NCBI RefSeq assembly: GCF_001578705.1
Contig: NZ_KQ969037.1
Coordinates: forward strand, 849,908-913,907
DNA length: 64,000 bases
Direction: 5' to 3'
Source: Streptococcus oralis
GTDB taxonomy: Bacteria > Bacillota > Bacilli > Lactobacillales > Streptococcaceae
Positions 27,813-35,971 of this stretch are shown here, in pieces. How positions within the stretch are numbered: position 1 is the stretch's first letter; every line of letters begins with the position of its first letter. The translations under genes and the position numbers were made by a program. Below the pieces are notes generated by a model. The model did not search any database, was not told the DNA's origin, and saw only the letters and a list, made by a program, of their open reading frames with translations.

Positions 27813-28199
27813 ATGGACTATCAAGCTGTCATCCCCGAATTTGTGGTGTCCAACATCGAAAAGTCGCGCTACTTCTACTGCGACTTGCTGGGATTTTCTG
27901 TCGAATACGAGCGTCCAGAGGAGAAATTTCTCTTCCTCTCGCTTGAAGACTGCCAACTTATGCTAGAAGAAGGCAGCACAGAAGAATTAGCCCAACTAAC
28001 CTATCCTTTCGGGCGCGGTGTCAATATTTCCTTTGGCATTGAAGATGTCCCTCAGCTCCACCAAAAACTGCTGGAAGCTGACTATCCTATCCATCGTCCG
28101 CTGACCAAAAGAGAATTTCGAGTGGGAGATAGCTTTATTTACCCTCATGAATTTGCAGTCTTGGATCCAGATGGCTATTTTTTAAGATTTAGCGAGTAG
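27813..28199 (+). CDS. VOC-family (glyoxalase/bleomycin-resistance fold) protein
   Basis: The 128-residue protein has paired beta-alpha-beta-beta-beta modules: VIPEFVVSNIEKSRYFYCDLLGF at the start and FAVLDPDGYFLRFSE at the end, typical of bleomycin-binding or glyoxalase-like proteins. AAGGAG precedes the ATG. It is cotranscribed with exoA. Metal ligands are not clear, so enzymatic activity is uncertain. Confidence 0.82.
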   Translation: MDYQAVIPEFVVSNIEKSRYFYCDLLGFSVEYERPEEKFLFLSLEDCQLMLEEGSTEELAQLTYPFGRGVNISFGIEDVPQLHQKLLEADYPIHRPLTKREFRVGDSFIYPHEFAVLDPDGYFLRFSE

Positions 28200-28206
28200 A
28201 ATATTC

Positions 28207-28240
28207 GAAACCTACAATACTGTATCGTCTTGTAGGTTTC
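28207..28240 (+). terminator. Terminator after exoA operon
   Basis: GAAACCTACAA/TTGTAGGTTTC with a 12-nt loop, followed by T-rich sequence. Confidence 0.75.
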
Positions 28241-28279
28241 TGTTTGTTCGCTTTTTTCATCTAAACGTCAACAAAATAT

Positions 28280-28308
28280 TTGATTTCTAAAGTTATTTAG
28301 TGTAAAAT
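28280..28308 (+). promoter_or_regulatory. xpt-pbuX promoter
   Basis: TTGATT (28280-28285), 17-bp spacer, TAAAAT (28303-28308). The start near 28315 predicts a leader of about 470 nt before xpt. Confidence 0.75.
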
Positions 28309-28348
28309 AATAACATTAACGCTTGGACGTTTTATTATAGTACCATTT

Positions 28349-28485
28349 TACTTGTTTATGTCGTGAATTGGCACGACGTTTCTACAAGGTGCCGAAACAC
28401 CTAACAATGAGTATGTCAGCTGAAGGTATGGTTTTGGCCATGCCTATTTTGGGGACTTACTTAGGGGATTAAGTAGGTCCTTTTT
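28349..28485 (+). promoter_or_regulatory. Purine (guanine-type) riboswitch with intrinsic terminator
   Basis: P2 GTCGTG/CACGAC (28360-28377) with loop AATTGG, the conserved J2/3 GTTTCTAC (28378-28385), and P3 AGGTG/CACCT (28387-28402) match the purine aptamer layout. J3/1 reads AACAATG, keeping a C at the position that selects guanine or xanthine but differing from the usual GACTATG. P1 is short and imperfect. The expression platform is GGACTTACTTA/TAAGTAGGTCC plus TTTTT (28453-28485). Located before xpt-pbuX, as in other Firmicutes. Confidence 0.82.
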
Positions 28486-28486
28486 G

Positions 28487-28747
28487 AATATTTTTGTTAA
28501 ATCACGCCTTTAAGTGTAAACTAAATATTTTTAATATTTCCCTTAATTAGTGCGGACGGGAGCAACTTCCTTCGGAATTTCATCCCTAATTTTTGAGCCA
28601 AAAGTCTCAAAAATCCCGTCATAGACAATAACAAGATTATTGTCTATGATACCACTACGGCGGGAAATATTTGATAAAACTCGCTTCGCTCGTACTAGTT
28701 TTATCAAATATATAGTACTAGCAAACTGGTTCACTATAGAAATATTT
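28487..28747. repeat. Hairpin-rich element in xpt leader (possible dispersed repeat)
   Basis: This stretch between the riboswitch terminator and the xpt RBS has unusually dense inverted repeats. AATATTTCCC (28533-28542) pairs with GGGAAATATT (28662-28671). GACGGGA (28555-28561) pairs with TCCCGTC (28614-28620). ATTTTTGAG/CTCAAAAAT lie at 28589-28614. CATAGACAATAA/TTATTGTCTATG (28620-28648) is a perfect 12-bp stem. ATATTTGATAAAACT/AGTTTTATCAAATAT (28667-28711) is a perfect 15-bp stem. AATATTT flanks the block at 28487 and 28741, possibly a target duplication. No convincing ORF. Looks like an inserted MITE/RUP/SPRITE-type repeat or a structured RNA. Confidence 0.6.
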
Positions 28748-28787
28748 AACCAACAAGTAAACTTGCTTTTAGACTTTAGGAGGTCTT

Positions 28788-29369
28788 ATGAAATTATTAG
28801 AAGAGCGCATCCTTGAGGATGGGCATATCTTGGGGGACAACATCCTCAAGGTGGATTCCTTTTTAACCCACCAAGTTGACTTTAGCTTGATGCGAGAGAT
28901 TGGTAAGGTTTTTGCGGAAAAATTCGCTGCTGCTGGCATTACCAAGGTCGTGACCATTGAAGCTTCAGGGATCGCCCCAGCTGTTTTTACAGCTGAAGCC
29001 TTAGACGTTCCCATGATTTTCGCAAAGAAAGCTAAAAACATCACCATGAACGAAGGCATCCTAACTGCTGAAGTCTACTCCTTTACCAAGCAGGTGACCA
29101 GCACCGTTTCCATCGCTGGAAAATTCCTCTCACCTGAGGACAAGGTCTTGATTATTGACGATTTCCTAGCAAATGGACAAGCTGCCAAAGGCTTGATCCA
29201 AATCATCGAACAGGCCGGAGCTAAAGTCGAAGCCATCGGTATCGTGATTGAAAAATCTTTCCAAGATGGTCGTGATTTGCTTGAAAAAGCTGGCTATCCA
29301 GTTCTATCACTCGCTCGTTTGGAACGTTTTGAAAACGGTCAGGTCGTATTTAAGGAGGCAGATCTCTAA
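28788..29369 (+). CDS. xpt: Xanthine phosphoribosyltransferase
   Basis: The 193-residue type I PRTase has the PRPP motif [16 protein letters not shown] (about residues 123-138) and the N-terminal [12 protein letters not shown] typical of Xpt. It converts xanthine to XMP for guanine nucleotide salvage. AGGAGGTCTT precedes the ATG. Overlaps pbuX by 1 bp (TAATG). Controlled by the upstream purine riboswitch. Confidence 0.95.
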   Translation: MKLLEERILEDGHILGDNILKVDSFLTHQVDFSLMREIGKVFAEKFAAAGITKVVTIEASGIAPAVFTAEALDVPMIFAKKAKNITMNEGILTAEVYSFTKQVTSTVSIAGKFLSPEDKVLIIDDFLANGQAAKGLIQIIEQAGAKVEAIGIVIEKSFQDGRDLLEKAGYPVLSLARLERFENGQVVFKEADL

Positions 29370-30631
29370 TGCAAAAACAAGAAAAACACTCGCAAGCAGC
29401 CGTTCTTGGCTTGCAGCACTTACTAGCCATGTACTCAGGTTCTATCCTAGTTCCCATCATGATTGCGACAGCTCTTGGCTATTCAGCTGAGCAGTTGACT
29501 TACCTAATCTCCACAGATATCTTCATGTGTGGGGTGGCCACCTTCCTCCAACTTCAACTCAATAAATACTTTGGTGTCGGACTACCAGTCGTTCTCGGAG
29601 TTGCCTTCCAATCCGTTGCGCCCTTGATTATGATTGGTCAGAGTCACGGTAGTGGTGCTATGTTTGGTGCCCTTATCGTTTCTGGGATTTATGTGGTTCT
29701 GATTTCAGGCATTTTCTCAAAAGTAGCCAATCTCTTCCCCTCTATCGTAACAGGATCTGTTATTACCACGATTGGTTTAACCTTGATTCCTGTTGCTATT
29801 GGAAATATGGGAAATAATGTTCCAGAGCCAACTGGTCAAAGTCTCTTACTTGCTGCTATCACTGTTCTGATTATCCTCTTGATCAACATCTTTACCAAAG
29901 GATTTATCAAGTCTATCTCCATTTTGATTGGTCTGGTTGTTGGAACTGCCATTGCTGCCACTATGGGCTTGGTTGATTTCTCCCCTGTTGCGGCAGCACC
30001 GCTTGTCCATGTTCCTACTCCCCTCTACTTTGGGGTGCCAACTTTTGAAATCTCCTCTATTGTCATGATGTGTATCATTGCAACGGTGTCTATGGTTGAA
30101 TCCACCGGTGTTTATCTGGCCTTGTCTGATATTACCAATGACCCAATCGACAGCACGCGCCTTCGCAACGGTTACCGCGCAGAAGGTTTGGCCGTACTTC
30201 TCGGAGGAATTTTTAACACCTTCCCTTACACAGGATTTTCACAAAACGTTGGTTTGGTTAAATTATCAGGTATCAAGACTCGTCTGCCAATCTACTATGC
30301 AGCTGGTTTCCTAGTCCTCCTTGGACTCCTTCCTAAGTTTGGAGCCCTAGCTCAAATCATTCCGAGTCCTGTCCTTGGTGGTGCTATGCTGGTTATGTTT
30401 GGTTTTGTTTCCCTTCAAGGGATGCAAATCCTCGCCCGCGTTGACTTTGCTAACAATGAACACAACTTCCTTATCGCAGCTGTTTCAATCGCTGCAGGTG
30501 TCGGACTCAACAATAGTAATCTCTTCGTCAGCATGCCAACAGCCTTCCAAATGTTCTTCTCAAACGGAATCGTCGTGGCAAGCCTCCTCGCCATTGTCCT
30601 CAATGCAGTATTAAATCGGAAAAAGAAATAA
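29369..30631 (+). CDS. pbuX: Xanthine permease
   Basis: The 420-residue, about 12-14-helix nucleobase:cation symporter (NCS2/NAT family) has GLQHLLAMYSGSILVP near the N terminus, the conserved NAT region with TFPYTGFSQNVGL, and charged residues limited to loops. It imports xanthine for Xpt. Its start overlaps the xpt stop, so translation is coupled. Confidence 0.94.
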   Translation: MQKQEKHSQAAVLGLQHLLAMYSGSILVPIMIATALGYSAEQLTYLISTDIFMCGVATFLQLQLNKYFGVGLPVVLGVAFQSVAPLIMIGQSHGSGAMFGALIVSGIYVVLISGIFSKVANLFPSIVTGSVITTIGLTLIPVAIGNMGNNVPEPTGQSLLLAAITVLIILLINIFTKGFIKSISILIGLVVGTAIAATMGLVDFSPVAAAPLVHVPTPLYFGVPTFEISSIVMMCIIATVSMVESTGVYLALSDITNDPIDSTRLRNGYRAEGLAVLLGGIFNTFPYTGFSQNVGLVKLSGIKTRLPIYYAAGFLVLLGLLPKFGALAQIIPSPVLGGAMLVMFGFVSLQGMQILARVDFANNEHNFLIAAVSIAAGVGLNNSNLFVSMPTAFQMFFSNGIVVASLLAIVLNAVLNRKKK

Positions 30632-30652
30632 AAAAAGAGGTACGAACCTCCA

Positions 30653-30695
30653 GATTGAAGAAAAGTTCATTTTGGACGATTTCTTCAATCTTTTT
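30653..30695 (+). terminator. pbuX terminator
   Basis: GATTGAAGAAA (30653-30663) pairs with TTTCTTCAATC (30680-30690), followed by TTTTTC. Confidence 0.75.
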
Positions 30696-30846
30696 CTTTC
30701 GGTCCAAAATAAGACTACCCTTGAAAAAGTTGGAATAATAGTCCTTCTGAGAAAATATACGTTAAATCAGAAATTAAATTATTTCCAAAATAATTGTAAA
30801 AGTATCCACTTTCTAATAGGTTGTTCAAAAAGTTTTAAAAATCATA

Positions 30847-30893
30847 AAAACGCATAATATCAGGCATTCAAAAACCTTAATATTATGCGTTTT
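30847..30893. repeat. Hairpin repeat, copy 1 (convergent intergenic)
   Basis: AAAACGCATAATAT (30847-30860) pairs with ATATTATGCGTTTT (30880-30893). The same arms occur at 61781-61827 between another convergent gene pair. It can act as a bidirectional terminator. The rest of the 30632-30952 gap is AT-rich and I see no gene in it. Confidence 0.75.
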
Positions 30894-30952
30894 ATCAGGG
30901 AAAAATTTGCTAGATTTTCTCCTCAAATTGAGTCATTACCCAGCCTCTTCTA

Positions 30953-31207
30953 TTATCTTCTTTTACCCTTTTTTACAGGCATGAGCGTAATATCTCTCAA
31001 GCTAAAGTAGGCTAGAGCCAGCATGGCGATTGTGACAAAGAATTCTGTTGGTAACTGGAAGATTTGCAAGATGGACAACATCAGCAAAATCAAGAGTGCA
31101 ACAACTAAAAAGACCAAGATAACGATGTTGACTGTTCCTTTGATACTTTGGGGTGTCGCAAATACATAGAGTAGTAATAAGAGTATCCCTATGATTAAAT
31201 AGACCAT
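30953..31207 (-). CDS. Small membrane protein (DUF3165-like)
   Basis: The 84-residue, very hydrophobic protein has about three membrane segments and a basic tail (KKGKRR). Its length and position 19 bp downstream of typA resemble the streptococcal DUF3165 family (from memory). No catalytic motif; function unknown. Confidence 0.68.
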   Translation of the reverse strand: MVYLIIGILLLLLYVFATPQSIKGTVNIVILVFLVVALLILLMLSILQIFQLPTEFFVTIAMLALAYFSLRDITLMPVKKGKRR

Positions 31208-31226
31208 CTTTATCTCTTTCTAGCTG

Positions 31227-33068
31227 TTACTCAGCTGATTTTTTCTTTTTGTTGGCTTTCTCACGCTCTGCCTTATTGAGGATTTGCTTACGCAAACGGA
31301 TAGACTCAGGCGTTACTTCCATGTACTCATCGTCGTTCAAGAACTCAAGTGACTCTTCAAGGGTCAAGATACGAGGTGTCTTAATAACAGCAGTTTGATC
31401 CTTGGTAGCTGAACGAACGTTGGTCATTTGTTTGGCTTTGGTGATATTCACTGTCAAGTCATTCTCACGAGAGTTTTCACCGATGATCATTCCTTCATAA
31501 ACCTCAGTACCTGGGTTTACAAAGATCGTACCACGTTCTTCGATAGACATGATTGAGTATGTTGTAGCCTTACCAGCATCAATGGAAACAAGGGCTCCAC
31601 GGTGACGACCACCGATTTCACCTGGAATCAATGGCAAGTATTGGTCAAAGGTATGGTTCATGATACCGTAACCACGAGTCATTGACAAGAACTCAGTTGA
31701 ATATCCGATCAAACCACGCGCTGGAACTAGGAAGACCAAACGAGTTTGACCATTACCAGTTGAAATCATATCCAACATTTCACCTTTACGTTCAGAAAGG
31801 CTTTGGATAACAGATCCTTGGTATTCTTCTGGAGTATCGATTTGAACACGTTCAAATGGTTCACATTTAACACCATCAATCTCTTTTACAATAACTTCTG
31901 GACGAGATACTTGAAGTTCATATCCTTCACGACGCATAGTTTCGATAAGGATAGACAAGTGCAATTCTCCACGACCTGAAACAGTCCATTTATCTGGTGA
32001 ATCAGTTGGGTCAACACGAAGGGAAACGTCTGTTTGCAATTCTGCTTGCAAGCGTTCTTCCACCTTACGAGACGTTACCCATTTACCTTCCTTACCAGCA
32101 AATGGTGAGTTGTTGACCAAGAAAGTCATTTGAAGAGTTGGCTCATCGATGTGTAGGATTGGAAGAGCTTCAACTGCGTCTGTCGGAGTAATGGTTTCAC
32201 CGACAAAGATGTCTTCCATACCGGATACAGCAATCAAGTCACCTGCTTTGGCTTCTTGGATCTCACGACGTTCTAAACCAAAGAAACCGAAAAGTTTTGT
32301 AACACGGAAGTTCTTCGTTGTACCATCTAGTTTAGAAAGGGTAACTTGGTCTCCAACTTTCACACTACCACGGAAGACACGTCCGATACCGATACGACCT
32401 ACGAAGTCATTGTAGTCCAAAAGTGACACTTGGAACTGCAAAGGCTCATCTGAATTGTCGACTGGAGCTGGAATATGGTCAATGATGGTATCAAAGATTG
32501 GTGCCATTGTTTTTTCTTGATCAGCAGGATCGTCAGAAAGCGAAGAAGTTCCATTGATAGCTGAAGCATACACAACTGGGAAATCAAGCTGATCATCATC
32601 TGCACCAAGCTCAATGAAGAGCTCCAAAACTTCGTCCACTACTTCTGCCGGACGAGCTGATGGTTTGTCGATTTTATTAACAACCACGATTGGGACAAGG
32701 TCTTGTTCCAAGGCTTTTTTCAATACGAAACGAGTTTGTGGCATGGTTCCTTCGTAGGCATCTACGACCAAAACAACACCGTCAACCATTTTCATGATCC
32801 GCTCAACTTCTCCACCGAAGTCCGCGTGTCCTGGCGTATCCATGATGTTGATACGAGTTCCGTTGTAAGCAACAGCTGTATTTTTAGCAAGGATGGTAAT
32901 TCCACGCTCTTTTTCGATATCGTTTGAGTCCATAGCGCGCTCTGCTAATTCAGTACGTGCATCAAGAGTTTCAGACTGCTTCAATAATTCGTCAACGAGG
33001 GTTGTTTTACCGTGGTCAACGTGGGCGATAATCGCAATGTTACGGATATCTTCTCTTAATTTTGTCAT
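31227..33068 (-). CDS. typA: Ribosome-associated GTPase TypA/BipA
   Basis: The 613-residue translational GTPase has G1 AHVDHGKTT (residues 15-23), G2 RGITI, G3 DTPGHADFG and G4 NKID, then beta-barrel, EF-G-like domains III/V and the BipA-specific C-terminal domain. BipA helps ribosome assembly, mainly under cold or stress conditions. Complete in length, with a basic C-terminal tail ([13 protein letters not shown]). Confidence 0.96.
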   Translation of the reverse strand: MTKLREDIRNIAIIAHVDHGKTTLVDELLKQSETLDARTELAERAMDSNDIEKERGITILAKNTAVAYNGTRINIMDTPGHADFGGEVERIMKMVDGVVLVVDAYEGTMPQTRFVLKKALEQDLVPIVVVNKIDKPSARPAEVVDEVLELFIELGADDDQLDFPVVYASAINGTSSLSDDPADQEKTMAPIFDTIIDHIPAPVDNSDEPLQFQVSLLDYNDFVGRIGIGRVFRGSVKVGDQVTLSKLDGTTKNFRVTKLFGFFGLERREIQEAKAGDLIAVSGMEDIFVGETITPTDAVEALPILHIDEPTLQMTFLVNNSPFAGKEGKWVTSRKVEERLQAELQTDVSLRVDPTDSPDKWTVSGRGELHLSILIETMRREGYELQVSRPEVIVKEIDGVKCEPFERVQIDTPEEYQGSVIQSLSERKGEMLDMISTGNGQTRLVFLVPARGLIGYSTEFLSMTRGYGIMNHTFDQYLPLIPGEIGGRHRGALVSIDAGKATTYSIMSIEERGTIFVNPGTEVYEGMIIGENSRENDLTVNITKAKQMTNVRSATKDQTAVIKTPRILTLEESLEFLNDDEYMEVTPESIRLRKQILNKAEREKANKKKKSAE

Positions 33069-33227
33069 GATTTCCTCTAATATTTTAAATTTTTATTTCT
33101 AACTGAACAATTATACCACAGTCTCATTCAAAAATCACAGTTCAGCTAAGTGTAAATGTTTTCACTCTGCTTTTCTAAGCAAGGCAACTCTTTTCAAAGT
33201 CAGAGACTTATGATAAGATAAGCTGGT

Positions 33228-33944
33228 ATGCGTTTAGATAGATTATTAGCCCAAGAAAAGGTCAGTCGCAAGGCTATGAAACAGGCTCTATTAAAAAAAG
33301 AAATCTTAGTGGACAATTGTCCAGCCAGCTCACTCGCTCAAAATGTCGACACTGGATTGCAGAAATTAGTCTTTCAAGGACGACAAATCCAAGGCTACGA
33401 GCACAACTACCTCATGCTTCATAAGCCAAACGGAGTCGTTACAGCTAGCAAGGATAAGAAACTTCCAACCGTCATGGACCTCCTTCCACCTGACAGCCAG
33501 TCTGACCAGCTCTATGCTGTCGGCAGATTAGACCGCGATACCACGGGGCTGCTGCTTTTGACAGACAATGGACCTCTTGGTTTTCAGCTCCTCCATCCCC
33601 AGTACCATATCGATAAATCCTATCAAGTGGAAGTCAACGGACCACTCACGTCAGACCATATCCAAAAATTCAAGGATGGAATTGTCTTTTTAGATGGGAC
33701 CACTTGTAAACCTGCTCAGCTTGAAATTCTGTCCGCAAGCCCAACAGAGAGCCGGGCCTCCATCACTATCTCTGAGGGCAAATTTCATCAAGTCAAGAAG
33801 ATGTTTCTATCAGTTGGTGTCAAGGTGACTGCCCTAAAACGAGTCCAGTTCGGCGATTTTACATTAGACCCAGAACTAGCAGAAGGGCAATACCGTCCCT
33901 TGAATCCAGAGGAATTGGAAATCATTAAAAACTACTTAGAGTAA
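33228..33944 (+). CDS. rsuA: Ribosomal small-subunit pseudouridine synthase RsuA family
   Basis: The 238-residue enzyme has an N-terminal S4 RNA-binding domain (MRLDRLLAQ...) and the catalytic motif GRLDRDTTGLLLLTDNG (Asp near residue 102). RsuA makes pseudouridine 516 in 16S rRNA; paralogues act on 23S, so the exact site is inferred. TAAGAT at 33214-33219 lies only 8 nt before the ATG, so the leader may be very short. Confidence 0.88.
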   Translation: MRLDRLLAQEKVSRKAMKQALLKKEILVDNCPASSLAQNVDTGLQKLVFQGRQIQGYEHNYLMLHKPNGVVTASKDKKLPTVMDLLPPDSQSDQLYAVGRLDRDTTGLLLLTDNGPLGFQLLHPQYHIDKSYQVEVNGPLTSDHIQKFKDGIVFLDGTTCKPAQLEILSASPTESRASITISEGKFHQVKKMFLSVGVKVTALKRVQFGDFTLDPELAEGQYRPLNPEELEIIKNYLE

Positions 33945-33956
33945 AGTGGATAAAAG

Positions 33957-33984
33957 AAAAAAGCTTTATATTTAAAGCTTTTTT
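33957..33984. terminator. Bidirectional terminator
   Basis: AAAAAAGCTTTA/TTAAAGCTTTTTT hairpin between rsuA and the convergent small membrane gene. Confidence 0.8.
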
Positions 33985-33993
33985 GTTTTTTGC

Positions 33994-34221
33994 TTATCTA
34001 AAAAAGATTGTAATGGCTAGAATCCAGTTAAGAGCAGAAAGAACAATACCTACAATAGATACAATTCTCTCTGTTTTAAAGTCTAAGCCAGATTCTTTTT
34101 GAAGTTCATTAGCAAACAATACACCAGTGATACCTAAACCAATACCTCCCAACGGAAACAACAAGCTAAGAATGATAGATAGGATACCCACTAAAAGCGG
34201 GTTTTTCTTCTTTTCTTGCAT
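33994..34221 (-). CDS. Small membrane protein of unknown function
   Basis: The 75-residue protein has two hydrophobic segments (about residues 8-35 and 52-74) split by a short acidic/basic loop, and starts with MQEKKKNPL. This resembles short DUF4190-like proteins, but I do not recognise the family. AAGGAGTT precedes the ATG. It ends at the shared terminator with rsuA. Confidence 0.65.
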   Translation of the reverse strand: MQEKKKNPLLVGILSIILSLLFPLGGIGLGITGVLFANELQKESGLDFKTERIVSIVGIVLSALNWILAITIFFR

Positions 34222-34292
34222 ATTCTAAAAACTCCTTAAAATGTTTATTAATTTAGTATATGAGACCGACTTTATCAACTTTTTCCTTGATC

Positions 34293-34673
34293 TTAGCTAG
34301 TCTTGACCTTCCCGTTCCAAGAATCCAATCCATAAGAAAGGATATAAATCTCAGAGAAACCTTGTTTTTTCAGATAAAGTGCTGCATTGGTCACTCGTTG
34401 TCCGCGTTGGTTTTCGTAGAGAAGGACAGGTTTATCCTTGCGAAGGGCTGCAAGGCTTGACTTCAACTGATTTGAAGGAATATTGCGAGCTCCGAGGATA
34501 TGTTTTCTGTGAAATTCTGCTGGTTCACGGACATCAATTAGCTGACCTTTCCGAATCAAGGCTTCAAACTCTGCATTATCCACAATCTTAGCCGCGCGAC
34601 GAATACGAAGGTAGTTATAACCCATCCATGCCGCCATCGCTAGTACAATTCCCCATAAAATCCAAATTGTCAT
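34293..34673 (-). CDS. Membrane-anchored rhodanese-like protein lacking catalytic Cys
   Basis: The 126-residue protein has one N-terminal membrane helix (about residues 3-20) and a rhodanese domain (LIDVREPAEFHRKHILGARNIP). The active-site loop CxxGxR is changed to NQRGQR (residues 88-93), so the sulfur-carrying cysteine is Asn88. No other Cys is present. It is therefore probably not a sulfurtransferase and may bind or sense instead. It overlaps yqgQ by 4 bp (ATGA), suggesting a joint role. Confidence 0.85.
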   Translation of the reverse strand: MTIWILWGIVLAMAAWMGYNYLRIRRAAKIVDNAEFEALIRKGQLIDVREPAEFHRKHILGARNIPSNQLKSSLAALRKDKPVLLYENQRGQRVTNAALYLKKQGFSEIYILSYGLDSWNGKVKTS

Positions 34674-34894
34674 AAGTTCTTATCTCCATTTTTCTCTATG
34701 TAGTCTAATTCTATCTTGTGCTCTCTACGAAGAACAGCTTCCGCCTCTAAATAGTCTAACTTATCCATCAGACCTGCATCATAGATCCGAGAGAGTTCAA
34801 GCTTCATCAGTTCAATATCATACAAGCGCTTCCCCATGTAAACAATAATGCCAAACTGTTTGAGAAATTGCTGCACATCATAGAATGTTTTCAT
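34670..34894 (-). CDS. yqgQ: YqgQ-family (DUF910) small protein
   Basis: The 74-residue helical protein MKTFYDVQQFLKQFG... matches the YqgQ family known upstream of the glucokinase gene in Bacillus; its role is unknown. I chose the ATG at 34894, preceded by GGAAG; upstream in-frame ATG codons lack an RBS. Cotranscribed with the rhodanese-like gene and divergent from the LysR gene. Confidence 0.78.
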   Translation of the reverse strand: MKTFYDVQQFLKQFGIIVYMGKRLYDIELMKLELSRIYDAGLMDKLDYLEAEAVLRREHKIELDYIEKNGDKNL

Positions 34895-34969
34895 AGCTTC
34901 CATTCTAACAGATTTTAGACATTTTTTCAATACTGGACCGGCTCTTTCCCCCGATTTCCTTCGTCTTCA

Positions 34970-34999
34970 TTGCCCATTCTTCCGCAAGTGTGGTACAAT
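34970..34999 (+). promoter_or_regulatory. Promoter of LysR gene (leaderless arrangement)
   Basis: TTGCCC (34970-34975), 18-bp spacer, extended -10 TGGTACAAT (-10 at 34994-34999). Only 6 nt separate the -10 from the ATG. Confidence 0.7.
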
Positions 35000-35005
35000 A
35001 AAAAC

Positions 35006-35914
35006 ATGAGAATTCAACAACTACACTATATTATCAAAATCGTCGAAACTGGCTCTATGAATGAAGCAGCCAAGCAACTCTTTATCACCCAACCCAGTCT
35101 CTCCAATGCCGTTCGAGATTTGGAAAATGAAATGGGTATTGAAATTTTTATTCGTAATCCCAAGGGCATTACCTTGACCCGTGATGGGATGGAGTTTCTC
35201 TCCTATGCCCGTCAAGTTGTCGAGCAAACCCAGCTTCTGGAGGAACGCTATAAAAACCCTATCGCCCACCGCGAACTCTTTAGCGTTTCCTCTCAACACT
35301 ATGCCTTTGTGGTCAATGCCTTTGTATCGCTACTTAAGAAAAGTGATATGGAAAAATACGAGCTTTTCCTTCGTGAAACTCGGACTTGGGAGATTATCGA
35401 CGATGTCAAGAACTTCCGTAGTGAAGTCGGTGTCCTCTTTTTGAACAGTTATAATCGTGATGTTTTAACAAAAATGCTAGATGACAACCACCTCTTGGCG
35501 CACCACCTCTTTACCGCTCAACCCCATATCTTTGTCAGCAAGACCAACCCTCTAGCTAAAAAAGACAAGGTCAAACTGGCTGATTTGGAAGACTTCCCGT
35601 ACCTCAGTTATGACCAGGGGACGCACAACTCCTTCTACTTTTCAGAGGAGATTCTTTCACAAGAGCACCACAAGAAATCCATCGTAGTCAGTGACCGTGC
35701 CACCCTCTTTAATCTTTTGATTGGTTTGGATGGTTACACCATTGCAACAGGGATTTTGAACAGTAACCTCAACGGAGACAATATCGTTTCCATTCCACTG
35801 GACATTGACGACCCGATTGAACTGGTCTATATCCAGCATGAAAAAACTAGCCTATCTAAGATGGGCGAACGCTTTATCGAATACTTACTAGAAGAAGTTC
35901 AGTTTGATAATTGA
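35006..35914 (+). CDS. LysR-family transcriptional regulator
   Basis: The 302-residue protein has an N-terminal winged HTH (MRIQQLHYIIKIVETGSMNE... SLSNAVRDLE, residues 1-60) and a two-lobed effector domain. It resembles the CpsY/MtaR-type streptococcal LysR proteins. I chose the ATG at 35006 because the product then begins at the usual LysR N terminus; no RBS precedes it and the promoter -10 ends 7 bases before, indicating a leaderless message. The target genes are unknown. Confidence 0.88.
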   Translation: MRIQQLHYIIKIVETGSMNEAAKQLFITQPSLSNAVRDLENEMGIEIFIRNPKGITLTRDGMEFLSYARQVVEQTQLLEERYKNPIAHRELFSVSSQHYAFVVNAFVSLLKKSDMEKYELFLRETRTWEIIDDVKNFRSEVGVLFLNSYNRDVLTKMLDDNHLLAHHLFTAQPHIFVSKTNPLAKKDKVKLADLEDFPYLSYDQGTHNSFYFSEEILSQEHHKKSIVVSDRATLFNLLIGLDGYTIATGILNSNLNGDNIVSIPLDIDDPIELVYIQHEKTSLSKMGERFIEYLLEEVQFDN

Positions 35915-35971
35915 TAAACTGCCAGACATATTTTATAATATTTCTTAGAAAAAAATGATTGGAGAATATCG

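Noticed and set aside
28543-28734. 63-codon minus-strand frame in the xpt leader
   Set aside because: It lies wholly within the inverted-repeat element and has no RBS; it probably reflects the repeat rather than a gene.
28280-28760. CRISPR-like array suggested by repeated AATATTT
   Set aside because: The repeats are 7 nt, irregularly spaced and part of hairpins; there are no unit repeats with spacers, and no cas genes.
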